Shown here: in pieces, positions 27,960 to 38,208 of the stretch | How positions within the stretch are numbered: position 1 is the stretch's first letter | How the letters are laid out: each line of letters starts with the position of its first letter | Assembly: GCA_900768245.1 (NCBI GenBank) | Contig: CAAGCE010000241.1 | Location: forward strand, 24,404-88,403 | DNA: 64,000 nt | From: Oscillospiraceae bacterium | GTDB lineage: Bacteria > Bacillota > Clostridia > Oscillospirales > Ruminococcaceae | Direction: 5' to 3' | The notes under the pieces: generated by a model | The model's input: only the letters and a program-made list of their open reading frames with translations | What the model was told of the DNA's origin: nothing | Database searches by the model: none | Position numbers and translations under genes: made by a program

Positions 27960-30005
27960 ATGTTGTCAAAGGTAAAGCTTTTAAGCAAGGAAACTTCAGA
28001 ACTTATCGCAGCGGGCGAGGTCATTGAACGTCCAAGCTCTGTTATAAAGGAGCTTATTGAAAATTCAATAGACAGCGGTGCGGATAATATAACAGTTGAA
28101 ATAAAGAACGGCGGCATATCATATATCCGTGTTACAGACAACGGCTGCGGTATGGAGCAGGACGATGTGAAAATGGCGTTTCTTCGTCATGCTACAAGTA
28201 AAATAGCTTCCAAAGATGATTTGAATAATATACATACCCTTGGATTCAGAGGAGAAGCACTTGCATCTATATGTGCTGTTGCAAAGGTCGAAGTGCTCAC
28301 AAAGACCCCCGGAAGCCTTTACGGTACTCATTATGTTATAGAGGGCTCAGAGGAAAAGGTAATTGAACAGACCGGCTGCCCTGAGGGAACTACGATCATT
28401 ATCAGGGATATTTTTTATAACGTTCCCGCGCGTCTTAAATTTCTTAAAAAGGATGTCGCAGAGGGTAATGCAATTTCAGATATAACAAGTAAAATTGCAC
28501 TTTCACACCCTGAAATATCATTTAAATTTATCAGAAATAACCGTCAGGATTTTCTTACTCCGGGCGACAGTGAGCTTTATTCATCAGTGTATTCAATTAT
28601 GGGCAGAGATTTTGCTGAGTCAATGATACCTGTCGATTATGAATTGAACGGTGTTCGGATAAAAGGTTTTACAGTAAAACCTGTGCTTGGACGTGCAAAG
28701 CGCAGCTTTCAGTTCTTCTTTGTGAACGGCAGATATGTCAAGGCTTATACCTGTACAGCTGCCCTTGAAGAAGCATACCGCAATTGTATGATGGAAGGAA
28801 AATTTCCTGCCTGCGTTCTGCTGATAAATATATCTCCGGCTATGCTTGATGTAAATGTGCATCCGGCAAAAACAGAGGTGCGTTTTACAGATGAAAGAGT
28901 TATCCACGACGGGATATATTTTTCTGTAAAAAATGCTATACTTGCTGACTCACAACCTATGGAAATGCAGTTCAGGCGTACCGTACCCGATTATACAAAA
29001 CCGCTGCCTGAAAGCTATGACACAGGAAAACAGCTTATGTTTAACAATACGGCTGTCAATGAGATACCTAATCCGAGCAATAGTGCTCCTGTTTACGGTG
29101 TTGCGGTCAAGCCTGTGAAAACGGAGCAGTATTATATGCCGAATGAATATGTTCCGCAGACAAATTCCGTTCCGCAGTTTCAGACGCAGCCTAAACCGCA
29201 GCCAATTCCCGAACCGATCGAACCTAAGCAGGTTTCTGTAAATATTGAGTATTCCGATTCCGCTGATGATAAGCTTCAGACAAATGTGCCATATCAAATC
29301 GAAGATGCCGAAAGCGGTGAATCGCTTGATAATATTGTGCCGGAAGAGCCAAGGCATACCGACTATAAATATTTTGACCCTGAAAATATAGCCGCACCGA
29401 TAAAAGAACCTGTAATAGAAAAGCCTGCAAGTGAGATATTTTTCCGTGTGATAGGCGAGGCTTTCAAGAATTATATTGTTACGGAAATTGATGACAGTAT
29501 TGTTTTTGTTGATAAGCATGCGGCACATGAGCGTATTTTGTTTGAAAGATTGAAATCAGGTCAGCAGCTGCTGCAGTGTCAGATGCTGCTTATGCCTGTT
29601 GATGTTATGCTTTCATATGAAGAGTATGATGCTTTGGTAAGTAATAAAAAGACTGCGGAGGAGCTTGGCTTCAGCTTTAATGAAAAACGTAATTCCGCAG
29701 TAAGTGTAAACGGCATACCTGCTATACTTGATGGCTGTGATGTTGCAGATCTGACAGTAGAGCTTGCACATAATTTCAGTGAAAATAAAAATAATCCTAT
29801 GCCCGAGATCCTTGATGATATGTATCACACATTCGCTTGCAAGGCGGCAATAAAGGCAAATGACAAAAATGATTTAAAGGAGCTTTCCTCTATTGTCAGA
29901 ACACTTCTTGAAAATGAAACAATAAGATATTGTCCTCATGGCAGACCTGTTATGTTTAAGCTGACGAAATATGAGCTTGAAAAGCAGTTTAAAAGAATAG
30001 TTTGA
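27960..30005 (+). CDS. mutL: DNA mismatch repair protein MutL
   Basis: GHKL-ATPase partner of MutS. N-terminal ATP site: ENSIDSGA, DNGCGM and GFRGEALASI. The middle (about 335-470) is a proline- and glutamate-rich linker. The C-terminal domain holds DKHAAHERILFE, which fits the DxHAxxExxxxE nicking-endonuclease motif, and CPHGRP, as in MutL of bacteria without MutH. 681 residues. Confidence 0.96.
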   Translation: MLSKVKLLSKETSELIAAGEVIERPSSVIKELIENSIDSGADNITVEIKNGGISYIRVTDNGCGMEQDDVKMAFLRHATSKIASKDDLNNIHTLGFRGEALASICAVAKVEVLTKTPGSLYGTHYVIEGSEEKVIEQTGCPEGTTIIIRDIFYNVPARLKFLKKDVAEGNAISDITSKIALSHPEISFKFIRNNRQDFLTPGDSELYSSVYSIMGRDFAESMIPVDYELNGVRIKGFTVKPVLGRAKRSFQFFFVNGRYVKAYTCTAALEEAYRNCMMEGKFPACVLLINISPAMLDVNVHPAKTEVRFTDERVIHDGIYFSVKNAILADSQPMEMQFRRTVPDYTKPLPESYDTGKQLMFNNTAVNEIPNPSNSAPVYGVAVKPVKTEQYYMPNEYVPQTNSVPQFQTQPKPQPIPEPIEPKQVSVNIEYSDSADDKLQTNVPYQIEDAESGESLDNIVPEEPRHTDYKYFDPENIAAPIKEPVIEKPASEIFFRVIGEAFKNYIVTEIDDSIVFVDKHAAHERILFERLKSGQQLLQCQMLLMPVDVMLSYEEYDALVSNKKTAEELGFSFNEKRNSAVSVNGIPAILDGCDVADLTVELAHNFSENKNNPMPEILDDMYHTFACKAAIKANDKNDLKELSSIVRTLLENETIRYCPHGRPVMFKLTKYELEKQFKRIV

Positions 30006-30018
30006 TTTGGAGTTTTTT

Positions 30019-30963
30019 ATGGATAAGAAGCAGCCGCTTATAGCTGTTGTCGGTCCGACAGCATCGGGTAAAACAGCATTGGGCATAGCCCTTGCAAAAG
30101 AATATAACGGTGAAGTTGTATCTGCGGATTCAATGCAGATATATAAGGGTATGGATATTGCTACCGCTAAACCGACAGCAGAGGAAACAGACGGTGTTCC
30201 GCATCATCTTATAAGCGTACTTGAAACGGGAGCGTCATTCAGCGTTGCCGATTATATGAAGCTGGCACATGAAAAGATCGACGATATTGCTTCAAGAGGG
30301 AAAATGCCTATCCTTGTGGGCGGTACCGGTCTTTATGTGTCGTCACTTATTGACAACATAAATTTTGACAATGCTGTTACTGACGGAAAGGTAAGGGAAA
30401 GGCTTATCGAGGAAAGCAAGCGTATTGGAAATGAAGCAATGCTGGAAAAGCTTCGTGAGGTCGATCCTGAAACCGCAGCCCTTCTTCCAGCAGGAAACCT
30501 TACACGGATCATAAGAGCCATAGAGGTTTACGAGGTGACGGGGATACCGTTCAGTCGCCATAAAGAGCTAAGCCGTTCAGAAGAACCGATATACAATGCC
30601 TGTATGATAGGTCTGACATATAAGGACAGGCAGCAGCTTTATGACAGGATAAACCGCAGGGTCGACATTATGATCGAAAACGGTATGATAGAGGAGTGCC
30701 GTGCGGTCTATGAAAATGAAAAACTCGGTACAGCTTGTCAGGCTATCGGTTACAAGGAATTTATTCCATATTTTAAGGGAGAAAAGACAAAAGAGGAATG
30801 TATTGACAAAATTAAGCAAAGTTCACGCCGTTATGCCAAAAGACAGCTCACTTGGTTTCGTCGAGATGACCGAATTAACTGGATAGAACTAACAGATGTT
30901 ATATCTTTTGATAAAATTATGGAATGTTGCAAAAAAATAGTAGCCAAGTCGGATATTTTGTGA
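30019..30963 (+). CDS. miaA: tRNA dimethylallyltransferase MiaA
   Basis: Adds the dimethylallyl group to A37 of UNN-reading tRNAs, making the substrate of MiaB. P-loop GPTASGKT lies near residue 11, followed by SADSMQIYKGMDIATAKP, and a C-terminal RRYAKRQLTWFRRD RNA-binding stretch. The frame is open from 30007, but ATG at 30019 with TTGGAG seven bases before it is the better start, giving 314 residues. Sits between mutL and hfq, a long-conserved neighbourhood. Confidence 0.96.
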   Translation: MDKKQPLIAVVGPTASGKTALGIALAKEYNGEVVSADSMQIYKGMDIATAKPTAEETDGVPHHLISVLETGASFSVADYMKLAHEKIDDIASRGKMPILVGGTGLYVSSLIDNINFDNAVTDGKVRERLIEESKRIGNEAMLEKLREVDPETAALLPAGNLTRIIRAIEVYEVTGIPFSRHKELSRSEEPIYNACMIGLTYKDRQQLYDRINRRVDIMIENGMIEECRAVYENEKLGTACQAIGYKEFIPYFKGEKTKEECIDKIKQSSRRYAKRQLTWFRRDDRINWIELTDVISFDKIMECCKKIVAKSDIL

Positions 30964-31055
30964 TATAATAATTTATGTGTATAAAAGGGTCATTGTTTAT
31001 ATGTGAAAATTAATAAACTGTGAACAACTTGACGCAGCAAAGGAGTGTGTTTACG

Positions 31056-31286
31056 TTGAATAAGAATATAAATCTTCAGGACGTTTTTCTGAATCAGGCA
31101 AGAAAAGACAAGACAATGGTAACAATGTATCTGACAAACGGATTTCAGTTCAAAGGAATTGTAAAGGGCTTTGACAGCTATACTGTTATACTCGACAGCG
31201 AGGGCAGACAGATGCTTGTTTTTAAACACGCAATTTCAACTATTTCGCCTGTTAAACCTATTTCAATTCTTGATTCGGAACAGTAA
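31056..31286 (+). CDS. hfq: RNA chaperone Hfq
   Basis: Sm-like hexameric RNA-binding protein. The Sm1 part is [19 protein letters not shown] and the Sm2 motif is FKHAIST, matching the FKHAIS hallmark. The frame is open further upstream, but TTG at 31056 with AAAGGAG ten bases before gives [18 protein letters not shown], the standard N-terminus, and 76 residues, the size of Gram-positive Hfq. It follows miaA, as in many bacteria. Confidence 0.94.
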   Translation: MNKNINLQDVFLNQARKDKTMVTMYLTNGFQFKGIVKGFDSYTVILDSEGRQMLVFKHAISTISPVKPISILDSEQ

Positions 31287-31315
31287 GTCCGTATCGGAAC
31301 TCAACAGAGGTTGTT

Positions 31316-32659
31316 ATGGATACTATTACAGCAAAGATACTGTTCTTTTTGTTGTCAGTATTTATTTTGATAGTCGTTGCCCATCAGGTTGCACTTTTGT
31401 TTGATGATGAGTACGATACCGAAACGGCAATTGTTTATTCATCTGCCGAAAAGGTCACTTTTAAAGGAATATATGTGCGTAACGAAACTGTGGTCACAAG
31501 CAATGCCAACGGTGTTCTGAGTTATCCGAACATCGACGGCAGCAAAATTGCAAAGGATTCTGTTGTCGCTTACGTTTATAAAACTGAAAACGATATTTTT
31601 ATCAATCAGCAGATCGCAAAGCTGAAGGAAGAGGTTGCGCTTCTTGAAAAAGAACAGAATCCGGGTACTACAGATGTTGCTCAGCCGGAATTTATTTCGA
31701 GCCTTATTGATGAAAAATATCAGACAATAACAACTTTGATAGCTAAGAACGATCTGACAGCATTAGCTGAGGAGCGGAAGAATTTCCAATCGCTTCTTGG
31801 GATTTATCAGATAGTTATAAATGAAGAAACAGATTATAACGACAGAATTGATTCGCTTAATAAAGAAATAGCTGAGCTTCAAAAAAGACAGAATCAGCCT
31901 GTTGATACGATAACAGTTCCCGATTCGGGATATTTTATCAGCTATGTTGACGGATATGAAAGCCTGCTTGATCCTGATAATATAAGCAGCATTACGGCAG
32001 ATGACATAAAAGAGATAATTGAAAATGACGGCTATGATCCAAGCAAGGTTTCAAAAAAAGCTGTCGGAAAAATTGTTGACGGATACAAATGGAATCTTAT
32101 TGGACTTGTAAATATAGATGATGCAGTTTTTCAGGTAGGACATGATGTTACAGTAAAGCTTTCATCAACGCCTGACAGCGTCAGTGCGAAAATTGAGGAC
32201 ATTATTGAAACGGACGACCCTGAGAAAAGCATTGTTATCCTCAGCTGTGAAAAGCTTAATTATAATCTTGTGCAGTGCCGTACGGAACGTATTGAGCTTA
32301 TCCTGAATGATTACAGCGGTATAAAAGTTCCGAGGGAGGCTATCCGCTTTAACAAAAAGAATGAAAAGGGCGTCTATATCCTTCAGGGACAGAGAATTGC
32401 CTTTAAAAAGCTTGATATTATTTTTGAATGTGATGAATACCTGCTGTCGAAAATTACTTCCGACAATGAGTATGTAAGCGTTTATGATGATATAATCCTG
32501 AACGGAGAAATTCCGCAGGAGGTAATTGAGCAGATCAGCGAGGTTACCACGGTTACTGAGTCTGAAACTGTACCGTCGGTGCAGACGTCTGCCTCGGAAA
32601 CAATTCAGACCGATGCTTCTTCGGATACAACAATTTCGGGAGATGGTGAAAATGAATAA
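31316..32659 (+). CDS. HlyD-like membrane fusion protein
   Basis: A 447-residue protein with one N-terminal membrane segment (about 5-28), a split biotinyl-lipoyl-like region (AEKVTFKGIYVRNETVV; then near 205-230), a coiled-coil hairpin at about 95-200, and a beta-barrel part ending near 400. The last 40 residues are serine- and threonine-rich. This is the layout of HlyD-type adaptors, but no ABC transporter partner is adjacent. Position just before yggS-sepF suggests a link to the division cluster. It overlaps yggS by 8 bases. Confidence 0.75.
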   Translation: MDTITAKILFFLLSVFILIVVAHQVALLFDDEYDTETAIVYSSAEKVTFKGIYVRNETVVTSNANGVLSYPNIDGSKIAKDSVVAYVYKTENDIFINQQIAKLKEEVALLEKEQNPGTTDVAQPEFISSLIDEKYQTITTLIAKNDLTALAEERKNFQSLLGIYQIVINEETDYNDRIDSLNKEIAELQKRQNQPVDTITVPDSGYFISYVDGYESLLDPDNISSITADDIKEIIENDGYDPSKVSKKAVGKIVDGYKWNLIGLVNIDDAVFQVGHDVTVKLSSTPDSVSAKIEDIIETDDPEKSIVILSCEKLNYNLVQCRTERIELILNDYSGIKVPREAIRFNKKNEKGVYILQGQRIAFKKLDIIFECDEYLLSKITSDNEYVSVYDDIILNGEIPQEVIEQISEVTTVTESETVPSVQTSASETIQTDASSDTTISGDGENE

Positions 32660-33335
32660 CAGCATTGTTTCTGAAAATTTAAAACGTGTGCAGTATAATA
32701 TTGCCGAGGCAAAAGCTAAATATCGAAATGAAAATGATGATGTTAGGCTTATGGCGGTAACCAAAACTGTGCCATATGAAATTGTAAATTCGGTAATTGA
32801 ACAGGGTGTAGACCTTCTGGGTGAAAACCGTGTTCAGGAGTACCTTGATAAAAAAGATCATTATGACAAAAATGCAGAGGTCCATTTTATCGGACATCTG
32901 CAGACAAATAAAGTAAAGTATATCGTTGACAGCGTTAAATGTATTCATTCGGTTGACAGCTTAAAGCTTGCTGCTGAAATTGAAAAGCTCGCTGAAAAGA
33001 ACGGCATTGTTATGAATGTCCTGACCGAAGTGAATATCGGCGGTGAGGAGTCTAAGAGCGGTATCAGTACAGATATGCTCGATGAGCTTGTTTATGGTAT
33101 TTCGGAAATGAAAAATATAAAACTTTGCGGTCTGATGACGATACCGCCTGTGGGTAATTCGGAATTTTACTTTGAAAAAATGCAGAGGATATTTGAAGAT
33201 CTGAAAGCAAAAAAAGTTGATAACGTATCTATGGATATACTTTCAATGGGTATGTCGGCTGATTACGTTGAAGCCATAAAATATGGTTCTAATATAGTAA
33301 GAGTAGGTTCCGCCATTTTCGGAGCCAGAAAATAA
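32652..33335 (+). CDS. PLP homeostasis protein YggS/YlmE family
   Basis: Fold-type III PLP-binding protein involved in vitamin B6 and amino-acid homeostasis. The PLP lysine is in LMAVTKTV, followed by the hallmark LLGENRVQEYLDK, FIGHLQTNK, and MGMSADYVEAI near the C-terminus. The frame is open from 32526; ATG at 32652, nine bases after GGGAG, gives 227 residues and the usual N-terminus. Its neighbours sepF-ylmH-divIVA are the conserved ylm cluster. Confidence 0.94.
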   Translation: MNNSIVSENLKRVQYNIAEAKAKYRNENDDVRLMAVTKTVPYEIVNSVIEQGVDLLGENRVQEYLDKKDHYDKNAEVHFIGHLQTNKVKYIVDSVKCIHSVDSLKLAAEIEKLAEKNGIVMNVLTEVNIGGEESKSGISTDMLDELVYGISEMKNIKLCGLMTIPPVGNSEFYFEKMQRIFEDLKAKKVDNVSMDILSMGMSADYVEAIKYGSNIVRVGSAIFGARK

Positions 33336-33353
33336 AAGAGAGGATGTAAAATA

Positions 33354-33785
33354 ATGGGATTACTTGATACTTTAAAGGAAGCTTTTGGTATGGGTGCTGA
33401 AAATGATGGGGATAATGACGGCAATGAGGGCTATGTAAACGACCAGCCAAGCTATGATAATGACGACGAGGGCAAAAGAAATCGCGTTGTTAATATCCAT
33501 GCAACAGCTCAGCTTCAGGTTATCCTTGTTAAACCGGAGGTTTTTGCAGATACAAAGGAAATTGCAAATCATCTTAATTCAAAGAAGACAGTTGTGCTTA
33601 ATCTTGAGTCAACAACTCCTGATGTAACAAGAAGAATTATTGACTTCCTTGGCGGTGTTGCATACGCAAACGGAGGAAACATCAAGCCTGTTGCAAACAA
33701 TACATTTATTATTACACCTTATAATGTTGGCTTTGAGGGCGATGACCTTGTTGGTGAGCTTGAAAACAACGGTGTATTTCTTTGA
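33354..33785 (+). CDS. sepF: Cell division protein SepF
   Basis: Membrane-tethering partner of FtsZ that forms arcs at the septum. The 143 residues have an N-terminal amphipathic helix (MGLLDTLKEAFGM), an acidic linker, and the SepF core with LVKPEVFADTKEIANHL and the RRIIDFLGGVAYANGG stretch. Ribosome binding site GAGAGG. Its stop overlaps the start of ylmH. Confidence 0.95.
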   Translation: MGLLDTLKEAFGMGAENDGDNDGNEGYVNDQPSYDNDDEGKRNRVVNIHATAQLQVILVKPEVFADTKEIANHLNSKKTVVLNLESTTPDVTRRIIDFLGGVAYANGGNIKPVANNTFIITPYNVGFEGDDLVGELENNGVFL

Positions 33786-34564
33786 TGAATAAGCTTGGGA
33801 GCTTTTTTGACGGTTTATCAGGCGATGATAAGCTTCTTGCATCACATATATATGATATGGCTGAAATTTGCGATAAAAAATATATACCGAGGTTTTCGTC
33901 TTTTCTTGACGCAAGACAGGCTAAACTTGCGGAATCTGTGCTTTGCAGCATTGGTTTTGACAGATATATGTTTTATGGCGGATATAATGAGGCGGAAAGG
34001 GTAATTCTGAGTGTTTTTCCACCGTATTCCGAGCCTGACAAAACGGAATTTCCTATGAAAAATCTTGTGTTCAGATACAGAGAGACCGATAAGCTTTCTC
34101 ATAGGGACTTTCTCGGTTCACTTATGGGGTGCAGGATAAACAGGAATATGATCGGTGACATTATTGTAAATGATGGTTATACGGTCGCATTTGTTTATGC
34201 TACTGTGGCAGATAATGTCTGTACGGAAGTCAGGAAGATCGGGTCTGTGGGTGTGAATATATCGGAAGAAGCTGAACCTGATATTCGTGTTAATAAAAAA
34301 TTTACTGAAATATGCGGTACTGTTTCATCATTGCGTGTAGACAGCGTAGTCAGTCTTGCTGTAAAATTAAGCCGTGAGAAAACCGCACAGATCATAAGAA
34401 GCGGAAATGTAACGGTGAATTACAGCGATGATGTTTCCGTAAGCGATGAAATGAAAGAGGGAGATGTTTTTTCCGCAAGAGGCTATGGAAAATTTCTCCT
34501 TGAAAGCATTAACGGCAAAACAAAAAAAGATAGATTACATATTTGTATAAAAAAATATATTTAG
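33785..34564 (+). CDS. ylmH: S4-domain RNA-binding protein YlmH
   Basis: Member of the YlmH family: an N-terminal RNA-binding-like part and a C-terminal S4 domain (about 180-245: RVDSVVSLAVKLSREKTAQ and GDVFSARGYGKF). Members have been linked to ribosome-associated quality control and to the division cluster. A TTG lies one codon upstream, but the ATG at 33785 overlapping the sepF TGA is the natural coupled start. 259 residues. Confidence 0.92.
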   Translation: MNKLGSFFDGLSGDDKLLASHIYDMAEICDKKYIPRFSSFLDARQAKLAESVLCSIGFDRYMFYGGYNEAERVILSVFPPYSEPDKTEFPMKNLVFRYRETDKLSHRDFLGSLMGCRINRNMIGDIIVNDGYTVAFVYATVADNVCTEVRKIGSVGVNISEEAEPDIRVNKKFTEICGTVSSLRVDSVVSLAVKLSREKTAQIIRSGNVTVNYSDDVSVSDEMKEGDVFSARGYGKFLLESINGKTKKDRLHICIKKYI

Positions 34565-34575
34565 AGGTGAAAGAA

Positions 34576-35283
34576 ATGCTTAGTGCAAAGGATATTAACA
34601 ATAAAAAATTTGAGCAGACAAGACCCGGTTATAAGCCTGAAGAGGTTGATGATTTTCTCAGAGAGATCGCAATGCAGATAACGAAAATGAATGAGGAAAT
34701 CGCAAGAGTTCAGAGCGAGCATGAAGAATTAAAAGGAAAAATGGATGTTCTTGTGAAGAAAATCCGTGAATACAAGGACGATGAGGACGCTCTCAAGGAT
34801 GCTCTTATCGGCGCACAGAAGCAGGGCAGAGCTGTAATTCAGGAAGCAAATGAAAATGCTGAGAAAATTATTGCGGAAGCTCATGTCAAGGCTGATGAAA
34901 TTATTGGTAACACAAGAGTTCAGCTTGAAAAAGAAAAACGCTGCCTTTCAAAAATGCAGCAGGAAGTTTCAGATTTCAAGGCAAACCTTCTTTCAATGTA
35001 TAAGTCACACCTTGAACAGATAACATCAATTCCAGATTTTGATGACGACGATGAAGAAGAGGAAGTTCCTGTTCAGGCAGAAAAAGCACCTGAGCAGCCT
35101 GTTGCGGAACAGCATGCTGTTAATGAGCCTGAACCGGCACCGCAGCCGCAGAATATGGAAGCAACAAGAGTTATGGACAGCTCTTTAAGACGTGAAAGAC
35201 AGGCTCAGGCATTCCCATTTGCTGATACATCAAATTCATCAGACAGCAAATTCGGAAATCTTAAGTTCGGACAGAACAAATAA
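34576..35283 (+). CDS. divIVA: Cell division protein DivIVA
   Basis: Coiled-coil protein that senses negative membrane curvature at poles and septa. The N-terminal lipid-binding domain reads MLSAKDINNKKFEQTRPGYK then PEEVDDFL, followed by a long coiled coil to about residue 150 and an acidic, proline- and glutamine-rich tail. The ATG at 34576 follows TTAGAGG; the longer frame from 34543 overlaps ylmH. 235 residues. Confidence 0.94.
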   Translation: MLSAKDINNKKFEQTRPGYKPEEVDDFLREIAMQITKMNEEIARVQSEHEELKGKMDVLVKKIREYKDDEDALKDALIGAQKQGRAVIQEANENAEKIIAEAHVKADEIIGNTRVQLEKEKRCLSKMQQEVSDFKANLLSMYKSHLEQITSIPDFDDDDEEEEVPVQAEKAPEQPVAEQHAVNEPEPAPQPQNMEATRVMDSSLRRERQAQAFPFADTSNSSDSKFGNLKFGQNK

Positions 35284-35346
35284 TTTTTTCTGATAATTTA
35301 ATTCATTTATTTGGATTATAATTTTATAACAAGGAGAGTTAATTAC

Positions 35347-38151
35347 ATGGCGCAGGATTATAATACCACACTTAATCTTCCCAAAACAGAATTTTCTATG
35401 AGGGGCAATCTTACACAGAAAGAACCTGCTATGCTTGAAGATTGGGCTAAGGACAGAACTTACTATGCAATGATCGAAAAGAATAAGGAGAAGCCTTTAT
35501 ATGTTCTTCACGACGGTCCTCCGTATGCTAACGGCGATATTCATATGGGTACGGCTCTTAATAAGGTTCTTAAGGATATTATTGTTAGATATAAAAATAT
35601 GAATGGTTTCTGCGCCCCTTATATTCCGGGCTGGGATACACACGGTCTTCCGATCGAACTTAAAGCAATGAAGGAGATCGGCGTTGAGAATGGTGCAATT
35701 CCGCCTGTTGAGCTTCGTGAACATTGCCGTGACTATGCTTTGAAGCAGGTAGAAAATCAGAAGAAGCAGTTTGTACGACTTGGTGTGTGGGGTGATTTTG
35801 ATAATCCGTACCTTACACTTAAGCCTGCTTTTGAGGCTCGTGAAATTGAAGTATTCGGTGATATGTATAAGAAGGGCTATATTTACAAGGGACTCAAGCC
35901 TGTTTATTGGTGTCCTGACTGTCAGACAGCTCTTGCCGAAGCTGAGATCGAATATGCAAATGACCCGTGTCATTCAATTTATGTTAAGTTTAAGGTTACA
36001 GACGATAAGGGTAAATTTACTGCTCTCGGACTTGACCTTGATAAGACATACTTTGTGATCTGGACAACAACAACCTGGACTCTCCCCGGTAACCTTGCGA
36101 TCTGCCTTGGTCCTGAATATGAATATACAATTGTTCAGGCAAACGGTGAGAATTATGTAATGGCAGCTGAGCTTGTTAAGCCAACAATGGCTGCAGCTAA
36201 AATTGAAAATTACACAACAACAGGTTCTTTCTATGGCAAGGAGCTTGAATATATGGTTGCTGCTCATCCGTTTATGGGCAGAGATTCACTTGTAATTGTC
36301 GGCGACCATGTAACACTTGAAAGCGGTACAGGATGTGTTCATACTGCTCCGGGATTCGGTGTTGACGACTTTGAAGTCTGCAAGAAGTATCCTGAGATCG
36401 GTATTGTTGTACCTGTTGATTCAAAGGGTGTTCTTACAGCTGAAGCAGGAAAATATGCAGGACTTAAAACAGATGATGCAAATAAAGTTATTGCTGCTGA
36501 CCTTGAAGCAAGCGGAGCATTATTTGCACTTGAAAAGATTGTCCATCAGTATCCTCATTGCTGGAGATGTAAAAATCCGGTTCTCTTCAGAGCAACTGAA
36601 CAGTGGTTCTGTTCCGTTAAGGGCTTTAAGGATGCTGCTATCAAGTCAATTGAGGATGTTCAGTGGATACCTGAATGGGGCGAAGAACGTATCAAGGGAA
36701 TGGTAAATGACAGAAGTGACTGGTGTATCTCACGTCAGAGAACATGGGGTGTTCCTATTCCTGTTGTTTATTGTAAGGATTGCGGCAAGCCTGTTGTTAC
36801 AGATGAAACGATCAAGGCTATTTCAGATATGTTCAGAGCAGAAGGCTCAAATTCTTGGTATCTTAAAGATCCTAAGGACTTTATTCCTGCTGATGTTAAG
36901 TGCGAATGCGGATGTTCGGAGTTCGTTAAGGAAAAGGATATTTTTGATGTATGGTTTGACAGCGGTGTAACTCATAAGGCTGTTATGGAAGAAAGAGGAT
37001 ATGACCTTCCTGTTGACCTTTACCTTGAAGGTGCTGACCAGTACAGAGGCTGGTTCCAGTCATCACTCCTTACTTCAGCTGCTACAAAGGGTACTGCTCC
37101 GTATAAGGCAGTCTGCACACATGGTTGGGTCGTTGACGGCGAAGGCAAAACAATGCACAAATCACTGGGCAATGGTGTTGATCCAAGAGAGATCACAGAC
37201 CAGTATGGTGCTGATATTCTCAGACTTTGGGTCGCATCCTCCGATTATCATGCAGACATCAGAATCTCCAAGGAGATCCTCAAACAGCTTTCCGATACTT
37301 ATAAAAAAATCAGAAATACTGCAAGATTTATTCTCGGAAACCTTGGCGACAGCACAGGCTTCAGCGTAGAAAATGATATTGTTGATGTTAAGGATATGCA
37401 CGAAATCGATAAATGGGCTCTTGTAAAGCTCAATGCTCTTATTGATAAGTGTAAGGCTGCATATGATGCATTTGATTTCCATATCGTTGTACACAGCATT
37501 CATAACTTCTGCGTTACAGATATGTCTAATTTCTATCTTGATATTGTTAAGGACAGACTTTACTGCACAGGTGAAAAGTCACTTGACAGACGTGCAGCTC
37601 AGACTGTAATGTATTATATTCTCAGTGCAGTTTCAAGGCTTATTGCTCCTGTTCTTTCATTTACAGCTGAAGAGATCTGGAAGTATATGCCTCACGCTGC
37701 ATCTGATGATACAAGAAGCATTATGATGAATGATATGCCTGAAAAGATCGACGTAAATGTTGATGAGGCATTCACAGAAAAGTGGAATATGATCTATCAG
37801 CTCCGTTCAGATGTAACAAAGGCACTTGAAGCAAAACGTGCTGAAAAGTTCATTGGTGCATCTCTTGAAGCAAAGGTCGTTATTCATGTAAACAATGATG
37901 ACGCAATGAAGGCTAAGATCAATGAATACGTTGATGTCCTCAAAAAGGTATTTATTGTTTCCGATGTTGCTGTTTCTGCCGATGCAAAGGGTGACTTTGG
38001 CAGCGATTATTTTGCTGACAAGCTCTCATACAGCGTTGAAAAGGCTGCAGGACAGAAGTGCGACCGCTGCTGGATGTATTCGGAATCTGTCGGAACACAT
38101 GCTGACCATCCAACTCTTTGCAGCAGATGCGTTGAAGAAGTTTCAAAATAA
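35347..38151 (+). CDS. ileS: Isoleucyl-tRNA synthetase
   Basis: Charges tRNA-Ile; class I enzyme. HIGH-like motif is GDIHMGTALN, the KMSKS-like motif is KTMHKSLGN, and the editing domain TTTTWTLPGN is present. A C-terminal zinc site is seen in CDRCW and CSRC. ATG at 35347 after AAGGAGAG gives 934 residues. Only 63 bases separate it from divIVA, which leaves no room for a T-box. Confidence 0.97.
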   Translation: MAQDYNTTLNLPKTEFSMRGNLTQKEPAMLEDWAKDRTYYAMIEKNKEKPLYVLHDGPPYANGDIHMGTALNKVLKDIIVRYKNMNGFCAPYIPGWDTHGLPIELKAMKEIGVENGAIPPVELREHCRDYALKQVENQKKQFVRLGVWGDFDNPYLTLKPAFEAREIEVFGDMYKKGYIYKGLKPVYWCPDCQTALAEAEIEYANDPCHSIYVKFKVTDDKGKFTALGLDLDKTYFVIWTTTTWTLPGNLAICLGPEYEYTIVQANGENYVMAAELVKPTMAAAKIENYTTTGSFYGKELEYMVAAHPFMGRDSLVIVGDHVTLESGTGCVHTAPGFGVDDFEVCKKYPEIGIVVPVDSKGVLTAEAGKYAGLKTDDANKVIAADLEASGALFALEKIVHQYPHCWRCKNPVLFRATEQWFCSVKGFKDAAIKSIEDVQWIPEWGEERIKGMVNDRSDWCISRQRTWGVPIPVVYCKDCGKPVVTDETIKAISDMFRAEGSNSWYLKDPKDFIPADVKCECGCSEFVKEKDIFDVWFDSGVTHKAVMEERGYDLPVDLYLEGADQYRGWFQSSLLTSAATKGTAPYKAVCTHGWVVDGEGKTMHKSLGNGVDPREITDQYGADILRLWVASSDYHADIRISKEILKQLSDTYKKIRNTARFILGNLGDSTGFSVENDIVDVKDMHEIDKWALVKLNALIDKCKAAYDAFDFHIVVHSIHNFCVTDMSNFYLDIVKDRLYCTGEKSLDRRAAQTVMYYILSAVSRLIAPVLSFTAEEIWKYMPHAASDDTRSIMMNDMPEKIDVNVDEAFTEKWNMIYQLRSDVTKALEAKRAEKFIGASLEAKVVIHVNNDDAMKAKINEYVDVLKKVFIVSDVAVSADAKGDFGSDYFADKLSYSVEKAAGQKCDRCWMYSESVGTHADHPTLCSRCVEEVSK

Positions 38152-38157
38152 AATGAT

Positions 38158-38208
38158 AAGGTCAATGTAAACTGCCGTAAATGGCGGTTTACATTGAATT
38201 ATATTAAA
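38158..38208 (+). promoter_or_regulatory. Hairpin between a weak Shine-Dalgarno and lspA
   Basis: AAGG at 38158-38161 is followed two bases later by a 13-bp stem (AATGTAAACTGCC, loop GTAAAT, GGCGGTTTACATT; 38164-38195), then 13 bases and the lspA ATG. No T-run follows, so a terminator is unlikely. The layout resembles those before dxr and the Dabb gene. Confidence 0.5.

Noticed and set aside
35284..35346. T-box leader before ileS
   Set aside because: Only 63 bases of spacer and no T-box core; a normal ribosome binding site follows directly.
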